A stretch of DNA of 64,000 bases, taken from positions 417,185-481,184 of the forward strand of contig NZ_JAJVDH010000005.1 in the NCBI RefSeq assembly GCF_022758145.1, written 5' to 3'. The first letter of the stretch is position 1; each line of letters starts with the position of its first letter. The notes below the pieces were generated by a model, which saw only the letters and a program-made list of their open reading frames with translations, was not told where the DNA came from and did not search any database. Both the position numbers and the translations under genes were made by a program. This DNA is from Pontibacter vulgaris (lineage in GTDB: Bacteria > Bacteroidota > Bacteroidia > Cytophagales > Hymenobacteraceae). Shown here in pieces: positions 8,233 to 17,195 of this stretch.

Positions 8233-8844
8233 ATGAAAGCGATACATAGAGTGCTGATGATTGTGGCAGCATTATCTCTTGGCTTGTTGTTCATGTTCCC
8301 GATGTGGAAGATCTACCTCAAAGCCCCGCAATACCCCGAAGGACTTGAAATGCATATCTGGGTGAACAAGATATCAGGCAGTTCAGAAAGTGTCCTTCAG
8401 AATTTCAATATCCTGAACCACTACATCGGCATGGAGCCGATCCACGCCGAGTCGTTTGCCGAGCTTAAGTTTATGCCTTACATTGTTATTGCTTTTATGA
8501 TAACCGGTGTGCTGGTAGCATTGATAGGCAAACGGAACCTGGCCGGTATTTGGGCCGGTTTATTAATGGGAGCCGGAGCCGCCGGTATACTTGACTTTTA
8601 CCTATGGCTGGTAAGATTCGGTACCAACCTGAGCCCTGAAGCACCTATAAAAGTACCAGGCATGACTTACATTCCGCCATTGCTGGGCCACAAAACATTG
8701 CTCAACTTCGAGGCATTATCATTACCGGCTTTAGGCAGTGCAGGTATTTTTCTAGCCATTGTGTTTAGTATACTTGCCTTTTACCTGAGCTACAGATCAG
8801 CCAAAAAGAAAACCATTGAAACGCCAGTACATTTAGCCGCATGA
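8233..8844 (+). CDS. Nos-cluster membrane protein in the nosB position
   Basis: The 203-residue protein has about four or five membrane helices (about 7-27, 80-102, 106-127, 160-185). A loop after helix 1 reads YPEGLEMHIWVNKISG. Clade II nos clusters usually carry a membrane protein of unknown function (NosB) right after nosZ, and this gene occupies that position; whether it is homologous cannot be decided by eye. Its ATGA junction with nosL (4-bp overlap) implies translational coupling. A role in copper delivery or electron transfer to NosZ is possible but unproven. Confidence 0.8.
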   Translation: MKAIHRVLMIVAALSLGLLFMFPMWKIYLKAPQYPEGLEMHIWVNKISGSSESVLQNFNILNHYIGMEPIHAESFAELKFMPYIVIAFMITGVLVALIGKRNLAGIWAGLLMGAGAAGILDFYLWLVRFGTNLSPEAPIKVPGMTYIPPLLGHKTLLNFEALSLPALGSAGIFLAIVFSILAFYLSYRSAKKKTIETPVHLAA

Positions 8845-9302
8845 AATCTGTTTTAACTATAGTTGGTTTGTTGTTTATACTTTGTGTTGTAGTTAGCTGT
8901 GCACCAGAGCAAAAACCCATACCTTATGGTGCTGCCAACTGTGCGCACTGCAACATGACTGTAGCCGATAACCGCTATGGTGCAGAACTGGTAAATGATA
9001 AAGGCAAAGCCTTCTTTTTCGATTCGTCGGAATGTTTGATGGCGTATGTAAACGAACAAACAGAATTAGCTGAAAAAGCATCTTTTATACTTGTAAGCGA
9101 TTTTACAAAGCCCGGCGAGCTGATTGATGCGCGAAATGCACATTACCTGCAGAGTAAAAATCTGCCAAGCCCGATGGGTTTATACTTAACAGCTATAGCC
9201 GATAAAGCTGCAGCTACAAAAATGCAACAGGAGCACGGCGGTCGCCTGCTGACCTGGAACGAAGCGGTAACAGCCGTGAAGAACAATGAAAAACCTGAGT
9301 AA
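8841..9302 (+). CDS. nosL: NosL copper chaperone lipoprotein
   Basis: The 153-residue protein has a lipoprotein signal (VVSC, Cys20) and the NosL motif CAHCNM (Cys34, Cys37, Met39). FDSSECLMAY, also conserved in this family, follows. NosL is a periplasmic Cu(I)-binding protein that supplies copper for the CuZ centre. It overlaps the upstream membrane gene by 4 bp and the downstream nosD by 17 bp, so the maturation genes form a tightly coupled operon. Confidence 0.95.
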   Translation: MKSVLTIVGLLFILCVVVSCAPEQKPIPYGAANCAHCNMTVADNRYGAELVNDKGKAFFFDSSECLMAYVNEQTELAEKASFILVSDFTKPGELIDARNAHYLQSKNLPSPMGLYLTAIADKAAATKMQQEHGGRLLTWNEAVTAVKNNEKPE

Positions 9303-10584
9303 AAATATTTTTCTTATAGTAAGCACTTCGGTGTTGCTGCTGTGGGCTAATGTTGCCTTCGGCAGTACGCTGAAAGTGTGTAAAACATGTACCTATACTT
9401 CGGTAAAACAGGCGGTAAAAAAAGCCAGACCCGGCGATACCGTGTTGCTGCAGGGAGGTGTGTACCAGGAACATGGAATTGTAATTGATAAGCCGCTGAC
9501 AGTGCTTGGCCAGAACAAGCCGGTACTAGACGGAAACTATAAAGGCCAGATAATTACGGTTATAGCAGATAATGTAACCATAGAGGGTCTTACGCTTAAA
9601 AATATTGCCACCAGCTATCGCCAGGACGATGCCGCTATACGCGTGGTGGAACGCAGTAACATACGCATACTCAACAATACTATACTCAACACTTATTTCG
9701 GTATTTACCTGCAGAACTCCGATAACTGCGTGATTAAAGGGAATGTGGTGAGTGGTAAAGATGTAACCGGCTTAAACGAATCTGCGCTTGGCAACGCGAT
9801 ACACCTGTGGTACTGCAATAACGCCGACATCAGCAACAATAAAGTAACTGGCCACCGCGACGGTATTTACCTGGAGTTTGTAGAAGACAGTGAAATAAAG
9901 AATAATATCAGCCAGAACAACCTGCGTTACGGGCTTCACTTCATGTTCTCGGATGGTAACGTGTATACGCACAATATTTTCCGGAAAAACGGTGCCGGCG
10001 TGGCCGTTATGTATACCCACAACATACGCATGGAGCACAACACGTTTGAAGGTAACTGGGGAGCCGCAGCCTATGGTTTGCTTTTGAAAGAGATCACGAA
10101 CAGTGTGATCAAGAGTAACACCTTCCGCAGAAACACCACCGGTATTTACATGGAAAGCTCCAGCAGACTGGATATACAGAAAAACGAATTTGACAAGAAC
10201 GGCTGGGCCATCAGGCTCCTGAGCAGTTGCATAGACGATACCTTTAAGCTGAACAACTTTACCGGCAACTCTTTTGATGTGAGCACGAACGGTAATTCCA
10301 GCATGAACCACTTCGAGAACAACTACTGGGACAAGTACAGCGGCTACGACCTGAACAAAGACAGGGTAGGAGATGTGCCGTACCGCCCGGTAAGTTTATA
10401 CTCGATGCTGGTGGAGAAAGTGCCGCCTTCGGTAATGTTTATGCGCAGCTTTATGGTTGATTTGCTGGATAACATAGAGAAAGTGCTGCCGAGCTTTATA
10501 CCGGAAAACCTGATTGATGAACAGCCGATGATGAGGAAGATAAGTTATGATAACGATAGAAAGATTGCACAAGTCGTACGGTAA
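9286..10584 (+). CDS. nosD: NosD, periplasmic beta-helix copper-site maturation protein
   Basis: The 432-residue protein has a cleavable signal peptide (residues 1-26) and then a right-handed parallel beta-helix (CASH/NosD repeats, residues about 35-345). Repeats such as NNTILNTYFGIYLQNSDNCV and HNTFEGNWGAAAYGLLLK show the N-x-hydrophobic ladder. NosD works with the NosFY transporter in CuZ assembly. The last 38 bp overlap nosF in another frame. An N-terminal CKTC pair after the signal might bind copper; it is an observation only. Confidence 0.95.
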   Translation: MKNLSKNIFLIVSTSVLLLWANVAFGSTLKVCKTCTYTSVKQAVKKARPGDTVLLQGGVYQEHGIVIDKPLTVLGQNKPVLDGNYKGQIITVIADNVTIEGLTLKNIATSYRQDDAAIRVVERSNIRILNNTILNTYFGIYLQNSDNCVIKGNVVSGKDVTGLNESALGNAIHLWYCNNADISNNKVTGHRDGIYLEFVEDSEIKNNISQNNLRYGLHFMFSDGNVYTHNIFRKNGAGVAVMYTHNIRMEHNTFEGNWGAAAYGLLLKEITNSVIKSNTFRRNTTGIYMESSSRLDIQKNEFDKNGWAIRLLSSCIDDTFKLNNFTGNSFDVSTNGNSSMNHFENNYWDKYSGYDLNKDRVGDVPYRPVSLYSMLVEKVPPSVMFMRSFMVDLLDNIEKVLPSFIPENLIDEQPMMRKISYDNDRKIAQVVR

Positions 10585-11254
10585 GCTGCAGGTGCTGAAA
10601 GACGTGAATGTCAGTTTTGAAGCCGGCAGGGTAATATCGGTTATTGGCCCGAATGGTTCCGGCAAAACAACCATGAGCAAAGCTATACTTGGCATGGTGC
10701 TGCCCGACAGCGGTGACATAAAAATTAACGGCGAAAGTATACTTGGTCAGCACGCGTACCGCAGCCAGATCGGGTATATGCCGCAGATTGGCCGCTACCC
10801 CGAAAACATGAAGATCCGCCAGGTGATCGATATGATCCGTGACATTCGCAAAGATGTAAAGCAGGTAGATGAAGAACTGATCGGACTGTACGGACTGAAG
10901 GATATGTACGAGAAGCGCATGGGCGCTTTATCGGGTGGTACCAAGCAGAAAGTTAGCGCCGCGCTGGCTTTTATGTTCAACCCGCAGGTACTTATACTTG
11001 ACGAACCAACTGCAGGCCTTGACCCCATTTCTGCTGAAATCCTGAAGTGCAAAATCCTGAAGGAGAAGAAAAAAGGCAAGCTTATACTTATTACATCGCA
11101 TATCATGAGCGAGGTGGAAGAAGTGGCCGACGAAGTGATCTGCCTGGTTGACGGGCAGGTGAAATTCCATGACACCATCTTTGATATTAAAGCGCAAACA
11201 AACGAAGACCGCCTGAGCCGTGCTATAGCCAAAATTATGAACGAGGAGGACTAA
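10547..11254 (+). CDS. nosF: NosF, ABC transporter ATPase
   Basis: The 235-residue cytoplasmic ATPase has Walker A GPNGSGKTT (about residues 34-42), signature LSGGTKQK, Walker B VLILDEPTAGLD and the H-loop His in ITSHIMSE. With NosY it powers the NosDFY complex needed to build the NosZ copper centre. It overlaps nosD by 38 bp and is followed 3 bp later by nosY, which has a purine-rich GAGGAGG sequence just before its start. Confidence 0.95.
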   Translation: MITIERLHKSYGKLQVLKDVNVSFEAGRVISVIGPNGSGKTTMSKAILGMVLPDSGDIKINGESILGQHAYRSQIGYMPQIGRYPENMKIRQVIDMIRDIRKDVKQVDEELIGLYGLKDMYEKRMGALSGGTKQKVSAALAFMFNPQVLILDEPTAGLDPISAEILKCKILKEKKKGKLILITSHIMSEVEEVADEVICLVDGQVKFHDTIFDIKAQTNEDRLSRAIAKIMNEED

Positions 11255-11257
11255 GCC

Positions 11258-12025
11258 ATGAACAAGATCATTAAATACGTTTTCTACGACATCATCCGCA
11301 ATAAAATAATACTGGCTTATACCTTGTTTTTGCTGCTGCTCTCTTTCGGGTTATTTAACCTGGGTGGCAGCCCCGACAAAGCCATACTTAGCCTGCTAAA
11401 CCTGGTGCTGCTTACCGTGCCTTTGATAAGCATTGTTTTTGCCACCACGCACTTTTATAACTCCTATGAGTTTATGGAGCTATTGGTAGCGCAACCTATA
11501 AACCGCAAAAAGATATTTATGAGTGAGTACCTGGGTGTGGCCAGCTCTCTTTCAGGTGCATTTATAGTTGGGGCAGGTATACCTATGCTGCTTTTCGGGG
11601 CTGGCGTTACCGGTTTAAACTTGCTACTCACCGGTGTTTTCATCACGTTCATTTTTGTGGCCATGGCATTTCTTGCATCGGTTATTACCCGTGATAAGGC
11701 CAAAGGTATAGGCATAGCGCTGCTGCTGTGGTTCTACTTTGCCCTGATCTACGATGGTATTGTGCTGTTTATACTTTACTCTTTCAGTGATTACCCACTG
11801 GAGAATGCTACACTTGCTTTAACAGCCCTGAACCCGATAGACCTGGGCAGAATTATAGTTTTGCTGAACCTGGATGTGTCGGCGCTGATGGGCTATACCG
11901 GGGCACTATACAAAAGTTTGCTGGGTAATTTGTGGGGGATAGGTTTGGCTTTTGGATTGCTGCTGCTGTGGGTGATGCTGCCTTTATTCAGCTCCAGAAG
12001 AATTTTCTCGAAAAGAGATTTGTAG
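11258..12025 (+). CDS. nosY: NosY, ABC transporter permease
   Basis: The 255-residue membrane protein has about six helices (about 15-32, 48-66, 92-118, 125-146, 160-180, 228-247) and the typical coupling segment near ELLVAQPINRKKIF. It is the membrane half of the NosFY transporter and the last gene of the nos operon, followed by a hairpin terminator. Nothing departs from the family. Confidence 0.93.
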   Translation: MNKIIKYVFYDIIRNKIILAYTLFLLLLSFGLFNLGGSPDKAILSLLNLVLLTVPLISIVFATTHFYNSYEFMELLVAQPINRKKIFMSEYLGVASSLSGAFIVGAGIPMLLFGAGVTGLNLLLTGVFITFIFVAMAFLASVITRDKAKGIGIALLLWFYFALIYDGIVLFILYSFSDYPLENATLALTALNPIDLGRIIVLLNLDVSALMGYTGALYKSLLGNLWGIGLAFGLLLLWVMLPLFSSRRIFSKRDL

Positions 12026-12058
12026 TAAAGTAAGTATAAATGTTTTGGTGTTTTTGAG

Positions 12059-12082
12059 AGCGCAGGGCTAATCCTCTGCGCT
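12059..12082 (+). terminator. Terminator of the nos operon
   Basis: AGCGCAG (12059-12065) pairs with CTGCGCT (12076-12082) and a run of seven T follows. It lies 34 bp after the nosY stop. Confidence 0.8.
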
Positions 12083-12271
12083 TTTTTTGCTTAATAGTAG
12101 CGCTTATATTCAAACTAAAGCAATCTTTTTATTTGAATAGTTAACTTTTATACTTTCAAAGTATATCTTTTATAGGGTGGATGTAGTATGTAGGAGTTGG
12201 TAGCCTATCCGCACAAAGTGCTGCTATATAATAAGTTGAGTATATTTTACATCACTTAATGAAGTCAGAGT

Positions 12272-14095
12272 ATGGCCAGTACCGATTTTACCACCGAGGA
12301 GGTTCATCCCGTCCATGAGGAGCATGAACATCACCACGACCTCAATTTTTTCGAAAAGTATATTTTTAGCCAGGACCATAAGGTAATTGCCAAACAGTAC
12401 CTGATAACGGGTATTTTCTGGGCCTTTGTCGGTGGTTTCCTGTCGGTGTTGTTCCGGTTGCAACTGGGCTGGCCGGAAGCTACGTTCACGTTCCTGGAGC
12501 CTATACTTGGTAAGTGGGTGGAAAACGGAAAAATAGACCCGGAATTTTACCTGGCCATGGTTACCATGCACGGCACAATCATGGTGTTTTTTGTGCTCAC
12601 GGCCGGGCTTAGTGGTACCTTCAGCAACTTTTTAATACCCCTGCAGATAGGCGCGCGCGATATGGCATCGGGTTTTATGAACATGCTCTCGTATTGGTTT
12701 TTCTTTCTTTCCAGCGTTGTCATGTTCACCTCCCTGTTCATCGAAACCGGGCCTGCCGGAGGTGGCTGGACGGTGTACCCGCCACTTAGTGCACTGCCAC
12801 AGGCTATATCCGGTTCGGGCTTGGGTATGTCGCTCTGGCTTGTAAGTATGGCACTCTTTATTGTGTCTACTTTGCTGGGAGGCATTAACTATATAACAAC
12901 AGTTATAAACCTACGAACGCGGGGTATGTCCATGACAAAGCTGCCGCTTACCATCTGGGCCTTTTTGCTGACAGCTATAGTTGGGTTGTTGTCGTTTCCG
13001 GTGTTATTTGCGGCGGCCCTTTTGCTTATTTTCGACCGGAGCCTGGGCACCAGCTTTTACTTATCCGATATCTATATTGCCGGCGAAGCCATTTCACATT
13101 CAGGAGGTAGCCCTATACTTTTTCAGCACCTGTTCTGGTTTCTGGGCCACCCAGAAGTATACATCGTGATCATGCCGGCATTTGGTATTACATCCGAAGT
13201 TATTGCCACAAATGCACGTAAGCCCATTTTCGGGTACCGGGCCATGATTGGGTCGCTGATAGGTATCTCTGTTTTATCGATTGTGGTATGGGCTCACCAC
13301 ATGTTTGTTTCGGGCATGAACCCGTTCCTGGGCTCGGTATTTATGTTTCTTACCCTGATCATAGCAGTGCCTTCGGCAGTGAAAGTATTTAACTGGCTGG
13401 CAACGCTTTGGCGGGGAAATATCAGGTTTACCACTGCCATGCTCTTTGCCATCGGCTTTGTTTCGATCTTTATTTCGGGTGGTCTAACAGGTATAGTGCT
13501 GGGTAACTCATCGCTGGATATACACATACACGATACGTATTTTGTGGTAGCGCACTTTCATATGGTAATGGGAGCTGCTGCCATGTTTGGTATGTTTTGC
13601 GGGGTATACCACTGGTTCCCGAAGATGTTTGGGCGCATGCTGGATGAGAAACTGGGCTTTGCGCATTTCTGGCTTACCTTTCTTGCCGTATACCTGATCT
13701 TTTTGCCGATGCACTATATTGGTATTGCCGGATTTCCACGCAGGTATTACTCCTGGAGTGGGTTTGAGGCCTTCAACACCTTCACCGATTTGAATACCTT
13801 TATCAGTATGTCGGCTATACTTAGTTTTGTGGCGCAGTTTATTTTCCTGTTTAACTTTATCTACAGCATTTTCAAAGGGCGCAGATCAACGCAAAATCCA
13901 TGGCACTCTAACACACTGGAGTGGACTGCTCCTGTAAATCCGGGACATGGCAACTGGTCGGGCGAATTGCCTATAGTTTACAGGTGGCCATACGATTACA
14001 GCAAACCTGGCGCTGCAGAAGATTATATTCCGCAGGATGTACCGTTTTCAAAAACCAGTTCCTCGAACCTTCCATACGAACGAAACTTAGAGTAA
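12272..14095 (+). CDS. ctaD: Cytochrome c oxidase subunit I, stand-alone copy
   Basis: The 607-residue, about 12-helix heme-copper oxidase subunit keeps all six metal histidines: MHGTIMVF, GHPEVY (with the Tyr that crosslinks to His), AHHMFVSG and AHFHMVMG. The Lys in PSAVKVFNW (K channel), the Asp in IGARDMA and the Glu in GHPEVY (D channel) mark it as an A1-type proton-pumping oxidase, not an NO reductase. The start is followed by an acidic His-rich stretch (residues 12-23, HPVHEEHEHHHD). It is monocistronic: no subunit II, III or assembly gene adjoins it, and palindromic terminators lie on both sides. It must therefore use partners encoded elsewhere or be a paralog for special conditions; which one cannot be told here. 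Confidence 0.95.
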   Translation: MASTDFTTEEVHPVHEEHEHHHDLNFFEKYIFSQDHKVIAKQYLITGIFWAFVGGFLSVLFRLQLGWPEATFTFLEPILGKWVENGKIDPEFYLAMVTMHGTIMVFFVLTAGLSGTFSNFLIPLQIGARDMASGFMNMLSYWFFFLSSVVMFTSLFIETGPAGGGWTVYPPLSALPQAISGSGLGMSLWLVSMALFIVSTLLGGINYITTVINLRTRGMSMTKLPLTIWAFLLTAIVGLLSFPVLFAAALLLIFDRSLGTSFYLSDIYIAGEAISHSGGSPILFQHLFWFLGHPEVYIVIMPAFGITSEVIATNARKPIFGYRAMIGSLIGISVLSIVVWAHHMFVSGMNPFLGSVFMFLTLIIAVPSAVKVFNWLATLWRGNIRFTTAMLFAIGFVSIFISGGLTGIVLGNSSLDIHIHDTYFVVAHFHMVMGAAAMFGMFCGVYHWFPKMFGRMLDEKLGFAHFWLTFLAVYLIFLPMHYIGIAGFPRRYYSWSGFEAFNTFTDLNTFISMSAILSFVAQFIFLFNFIYSIFKGRRSTQNPWHSNTLEWTAPVNPGHGNWSGELPIVYRWPYDYSKPGAAEDYIPQDVPFSKTSSSNLPYERNLE

Positions 14096-14123
14096 AAACC
14101 ATCAAACTTTCTACAGGAAGTAT

Positions 14124-14167
14124 AAAACAAAAAAGCAGAGCTTGTACAAGCTCTGCTTTTTTGTTTT
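14124..14167. terminator. Bidirectional terminator between ctaD and queD
   Basis: A perfect palindrome with 22-bp arms centred on GTAC, with A runs on one side and T runs on the other, separates two convergent genes. Confidence 0.9.
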
Positions 14168-14183
14168 CAGTTGATTTTATACT

Positions 14184-14633
14184 TTAAATGTTATCAGCAG
14201 CATACCATTCGGCAAAGGAATTTTGTGTTTCCCAAAGCTTCAGGCTATGCAGTTGTATACCTTCGGGCAGCCGGTGCATTAAGCGGGTTTTAAAATCAAT
14301 GAGCATGTTTTCGCAGGTAGGCTGGTAAGGTACCGGCACCAGTTTATGGTTTAACTCGCGCAATGCATTCAGCAATTGAGGCGGGCTGTCGTTTCTTAAC
14401 AAAAGGGCGTGGTCCATCTGGTCAAGTATAAGCTCCTGCACTAGTTTTTTCAGATCGCCAAAGTCCAGCACCATGCCGTTTTTCGGGTGCTCCTCATCTA
14501 CAACAGGAGTACCGATTATAGTAACCTGCAGCTTGTAAGAGTGCCCGTGTATGTTTTTGCAGGGGCCGTTATAGTTTAGCAAGGCATGTGCCGCCTCAAA
14601 CGTAAACAGCCGCGTCAGTCTTATTTTTGTCAT
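14184..14633 (-). CDS. queD: 6-pyruvoyl-tetrahydropterin synthase / QueD family
   Basis: The 149-residue protein shows zinc ligands His16, His29 and His31 (EAAHA, NIHGH), the catalytic Cys25 (CKNIHGH), the Asp-His pair in QMDHALLL and a Glu in KLWETQNS. QueD converts dihydroneopterin triphosphate to 6-carboxytetrahydropterin in queuosine synthesis; relatives make 6-pyruvoyl-tetrahydropterin. No other queuosine gene (queC, queE, queF) is near. Its start codon overlaps the stop of the upstream 630-residue gene by 4 bp, so the two are translationally coupled. That is unusual for queD and leaves the exact substrate open. Confidence 0.9.
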   Translation of the reverse strand: MTKIRLTRLFTFEAAHALLNYNGPCKNIHGHSYKLQVTIIGTPVVDEEHPKNGMVLDFGDLKKLVQELILDQMDHALLLRNDSPPQLLNALRELNHKLVPVPYQPTCENMLIDFKTRLMHRLPEGIQLHSLKLWETQNSFAEWYAADNI

Positions 14634-16522
14634 GCTAAAACTACCTTGTTAATTTCCTGCTCCAGCAACAGTTGGTCCTCAGCCTCAAGTAACTCATTCA
14701 GCATGATTACCTGTTGCTCCAGTTTCTCTTTTACGTTAAACAGCACCGGTAGTAATTGCTTATAATACTGTATACCCTGTAACAGGTTCTGGCGGAAGCT
14801 TTGCAGGTATTTTTGCTGCTTGTCCGGTATAGGCTCCAGTTGTTCCGAAATCTGTTTCAGCCAGTAAGCCACATACATTTTAAGCTCGTTAATAAACATG
14901 TGCGGGCGGTAGGTATTGTTGAGCACGTTTACCCGGCCGTAAATATGATCTACCATTTCCTGTAAACTGAAAATGCCTGAAAAATACGCCAGATTTGGGC
15001 CCGGGCAAATAGCCACAGCTTTAGGAGATTGCTTTTTAGGGATGTCGAGTTGTATCAGGGCTGTATCGGCGAGGCCTTCGCAGAGACATTCTTTTGCCAG
15101 CACTTTCGCTTCTTCGGCTTTATACTTTTCAGCTGTCAGGTTCATACTTTGCAACTGCTCCAGTTTGCGGCGCTGGTACTTGCGCGATGCCGTACAAATC
15201 GGCTCAGTGGTAAATTCGGTGTTGGAAACGAGGTGCTTTTTAATGCAGGGACTACCCGGTTTTCCTTTATCGGCACGGGCTGTTTTAAGGGCTTCGCTGC
15301 TGGTGCCGCGCAGCGCATTAAATGGTACCCCCAACGGCGATATCGGGCTTAAGTATAAATCCTCAGAACCTGCTTTTACCAGTTGCTGTAAGGTGTTTTC
15401 ATCTACGGTGCTGGCTTCCGGAACAAGCAGGAAAGGTGTTCCCCAACCGGTAGCATCCACACCGTAATGTTGTTGTAAAAATTGCTGCTCTTCGGAAGTG
15501 CCAATACCGCCCTGCACCGTAAGGCGCATAGCCGGAGCCTCGGCCGGAACAGCCATACCTTTGCTTTGCAAGGCGCTGCTGAAAATACCATATAGTTCTT
15601 CCTGTAAAGCTTTTCGGTTCTGTTTAAATTCCTCCATAATCGGGCCCAGTAAAAAACCATCGGTGGCAAAAGCGTGGCCGCCGCAGTTCAAGCCAGATTC
15701 AATGCGAAACTCTGATACCCATAGGCCTTTTTTTGCCAGGATCTTGCCCTGCACATAAGCCGAGCGATAATCACTTACTTTGATGATGATTTTTTTAGCC
15801 AGGTAACCTTTTACATCCGGGAAGAAATTAAGGAACTGCTCGATGTAACTGTAAAGGCGCATGTTTAAGCCAGCCGAGAAAACCACAGCCGCCTGCACAG
15901 TGCTTTTTGCAAAACCTCGCAACGCGGCAAGCGCATCCGAAAATTCGGTTGGTAGTGGTTCGCCTTTATCGTTGTAGTTTATTTTGTCCAGCTTCGTCAT
16001 GATGTTTACATCAATGCTGCCGGCCTGTAATAAAGTGCGTAATTCCTGTTGTATTAGTGTTTTCTGCTCCGGATTTTGAGTTTGCAGCATTTGCTCATAC
16101 TTAGCCCTGAGGGGTGAATTATCTGGCAGCAGCGTGAAGTATTTTGTAAGGCGGGTGCCATCTTCAAACGCTTCGTGGCGCATGCTTTCCAGTTGCTGCT
16201 TCACAATCCTGTCTACCAGGTCGAGATATGCGGTTACGCGGCGGGCACGGTAATCTTCTTCATCCGGGGTAATGGCAGTGTAAGGTTCGTTGTAAACCTG
16301 GCTATAATGCGCGCGCATCTGTTCCAGTAAAGTGTCATCGCTCAGCGACAGCACCGAATCTATACCATACTGCGCCACTTTCTGAGGCGAGTCTATGGAA
16401 AAGGCCAGACCCATAACGGGAATGTGAAAGTTGTGAATTAAATTCTGCATAAAGTATATAAACTCTAATTGATGTTTGGTATCGCCTGATTTTCTGGAAG
16501 ATGCAAGGCCTTTATAAAGCAT
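14630..16522 (-). CDS. Uncharacterised TIM-barrel-like protein coupled to queD
   Basis: I do not recognise a named family for this 630-residue soluble protein. Several segments look like nitronate-monooxygenase/FMN TIM-barrel enzymes: an opening strand NFHIPVMGLAFSIDSP (residues 31-46), SGLNCGGHAFATDG (276-289) and VQGGIGTSEEQ followed by GVDATGWGTPFLLVPEAST (336-372). A later region contains spaced cysteines (426, 443, 479, 481 and 506), possibly a metal or Fe-S site, and the C-terminus is helical and rich in Leu, Glu and Gln. A Met at residue 25 (start 16450) just before the first strand is an alternative start. The gene is the promoter-proximal member of a two-gene unit with queD (4-bp overlap). 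A flavin-dependent reaction is suggested but unproven. Confidence 0.8.
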   Translation of the reverse strand: MLYKGLASSRKSGDTKHQLEFIYFMQNLIHNFHIPVMGLAFSIDSPQKVAQYGIDSVLSLSDDTLLEQMRAHYSQVYNEPYTAITPDEEDYRARRVTAYLDLVDRIVKQQLESMRHEAFEDGTRLTKYFTLLPDNSPLRAKYEQMLQTQNPEQKTLIQQELRTLLQAGSIDVNIMTKLDKINYNDKGEPLPTEFSDALAALRGFAKSTVQAAVVFSAGLNMRLYSYIEQFLNFFPDVKGYLAKKIIIKVSDYRSAYVQGKILAKKGLWVSEFRIESGLNCGGHAFATDGFLLGPIMEEFKQNRKALQEELYGIFSSALQSKGMAVPAEAPAMRLTVQGGIGTSEEQQFLQQHYGVDATGWGTPFLLVPEASTVDENTLQQLVKAGSEDLYLSPISPLGVPFNALRGTSSEALKTARADKGKPGSPCIKKHLVSNTEFTTEPICTASRKYQRRKLEQLQSMNLTAEKYKAEEAKVLAKECLCEGLADTALIQLDIPKKQSPKAVAICPGPNLAYFSGIFSLQEMVDHIYGRVNVLNNTYRPHMFINELKMYVAYWLKQISEQLEPIPDKQQKYLQSFRQNLLQGIQYYKQLLPVLFNVKEKLEQQVIMLNELLEAEDQLLLEQEINKVVLA

Positions 16523-16666
16523 AAAAGCGTATAGTTTCTCAGAGTACTAAGGTAGCTGCAGTAGCGTACCCGATAAATGAGTTGCATCAGCCATGAAAGT
16601 GATAAAAGTCATTGCCGGCATGCAGCAAGAAAGTATGATGAAAGTATAGGCCGGAAAAAGTGTTTT

Positions 16667-16680
16667 ATGACGAGCATCAT
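16667..16680. promoter_or_regulatory. CRP/FNR-type operator upstream of the lipoprotein/NnrS-like pair
   Basis: ATGAC-GAGC-ATCAT matches the site at 5406 in length and spacing, with one asymmetric arm position. Its centre is exactly 29.5 bp upstream of the -7-like box at 16703, the same distance as for the leftward norB promoter and the ric-region promoter. Confidence 0.6.
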
Positions 16681-16702
16681 TTTATAGGAAGTGCGGCGGG
16701 CT

Positions 16703-16710
16703 TATACTTG
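16703..16710 (+). promoter_or_regulatory. Candidate -7 box for the lipoprotein gene
   Basis: TATACTTG differs from TAnnTTTG at one position and lies about 36 bp before the preferred start at 16746. The caveat is that TATACTT is a very common word in this genome segment. Confidence 0.5.
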
Positions 16711-16745
16711 TAAAGTTTTTGAGAAGACAACTTATGCCAAACGCG

Positions 16746-17189
16746 ATGAAAAAAATAGCCTTATTCTTAAGTATACTTTGCCTGTTGGCTTCCTGTGCAA
16801 GCGAAACAGATTCTATTCCGTTTGAAGTGCATGAGCAACTCCCCAAAGGTGAACTGGCCCTCAATGACGGCAAAAAATGGGCAGCCGACAGTGCCACGGC
16901 TATAAACATGGCAGGTATAGATATGCTCTTGCAAAGCTTTGCGCAACAGCCCGAAAATGAATCTCTGGAAGCTTATAATGACCTTGGTAAAACGTTGCAG
17001 GGCGAATTGCAGAACCTGTTTGCGGCATGCACAATGAAAGGGGCCGCACATGATATGTTGCATACTTTACTGTTGCCCATAGCTGAAGATGTGCAGTTGC
17101 TAAATGAGAGTAAAGATGACGTAGAAGCTGCCGCTGCCTACGAACGCATAAAAGAGAGAGTGGCACTGTACCCAAATTATTTTCAATAG
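16746..17189 (+). CDS. Hypothetical lipoprotein
   Basis: Starting at 16746 gives a 147-residue protein with an ideal lipoprotein signal (MKKIALFLSILCLLASC, lipidated Cys17). In-frame upstream ATGs at 16719 and 16734 would only add residues in front of the signal. The mature part is acidic and helical with a histidine in GAAHDMLHTLLLPIAEDV; no known domain is visible. It is separated by 6 bp from the following membrane protein, so the two form an operon under the CRP/FNR-like site at 16667. The pairing suggests a membrane-surface partner of that protein, but its function is unknown. Confidence 0.75.
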   Translation: MKKIALFLSILCLLASCASETDSIPFEVHEQLPKGELALNDGKKWAADSATAINMAGIDMLLQSFAQQPENESLEAYNDLGKTLQGELQNLFAACTMKGAAHDMLHTLLLPIAEDVQLLNESKDDVEAAAAYERIKERVALYPNYFQ

Positions 17190-17195
17190 TTACTG

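Noticed and set aside
9772..10311. Long antisense frames over nosD and over the antiporter (42863-43423)
   Set aside because: They are shadows of strongly conserved genes on the other strand and have no domain pattern.
12272..14095. Heme-copper subunit at 12272 as an NO reductase
   Set aside because: HPEVY with its crosslinking Tyr, K-channel Lys and D-channel residues mark an oxidase.
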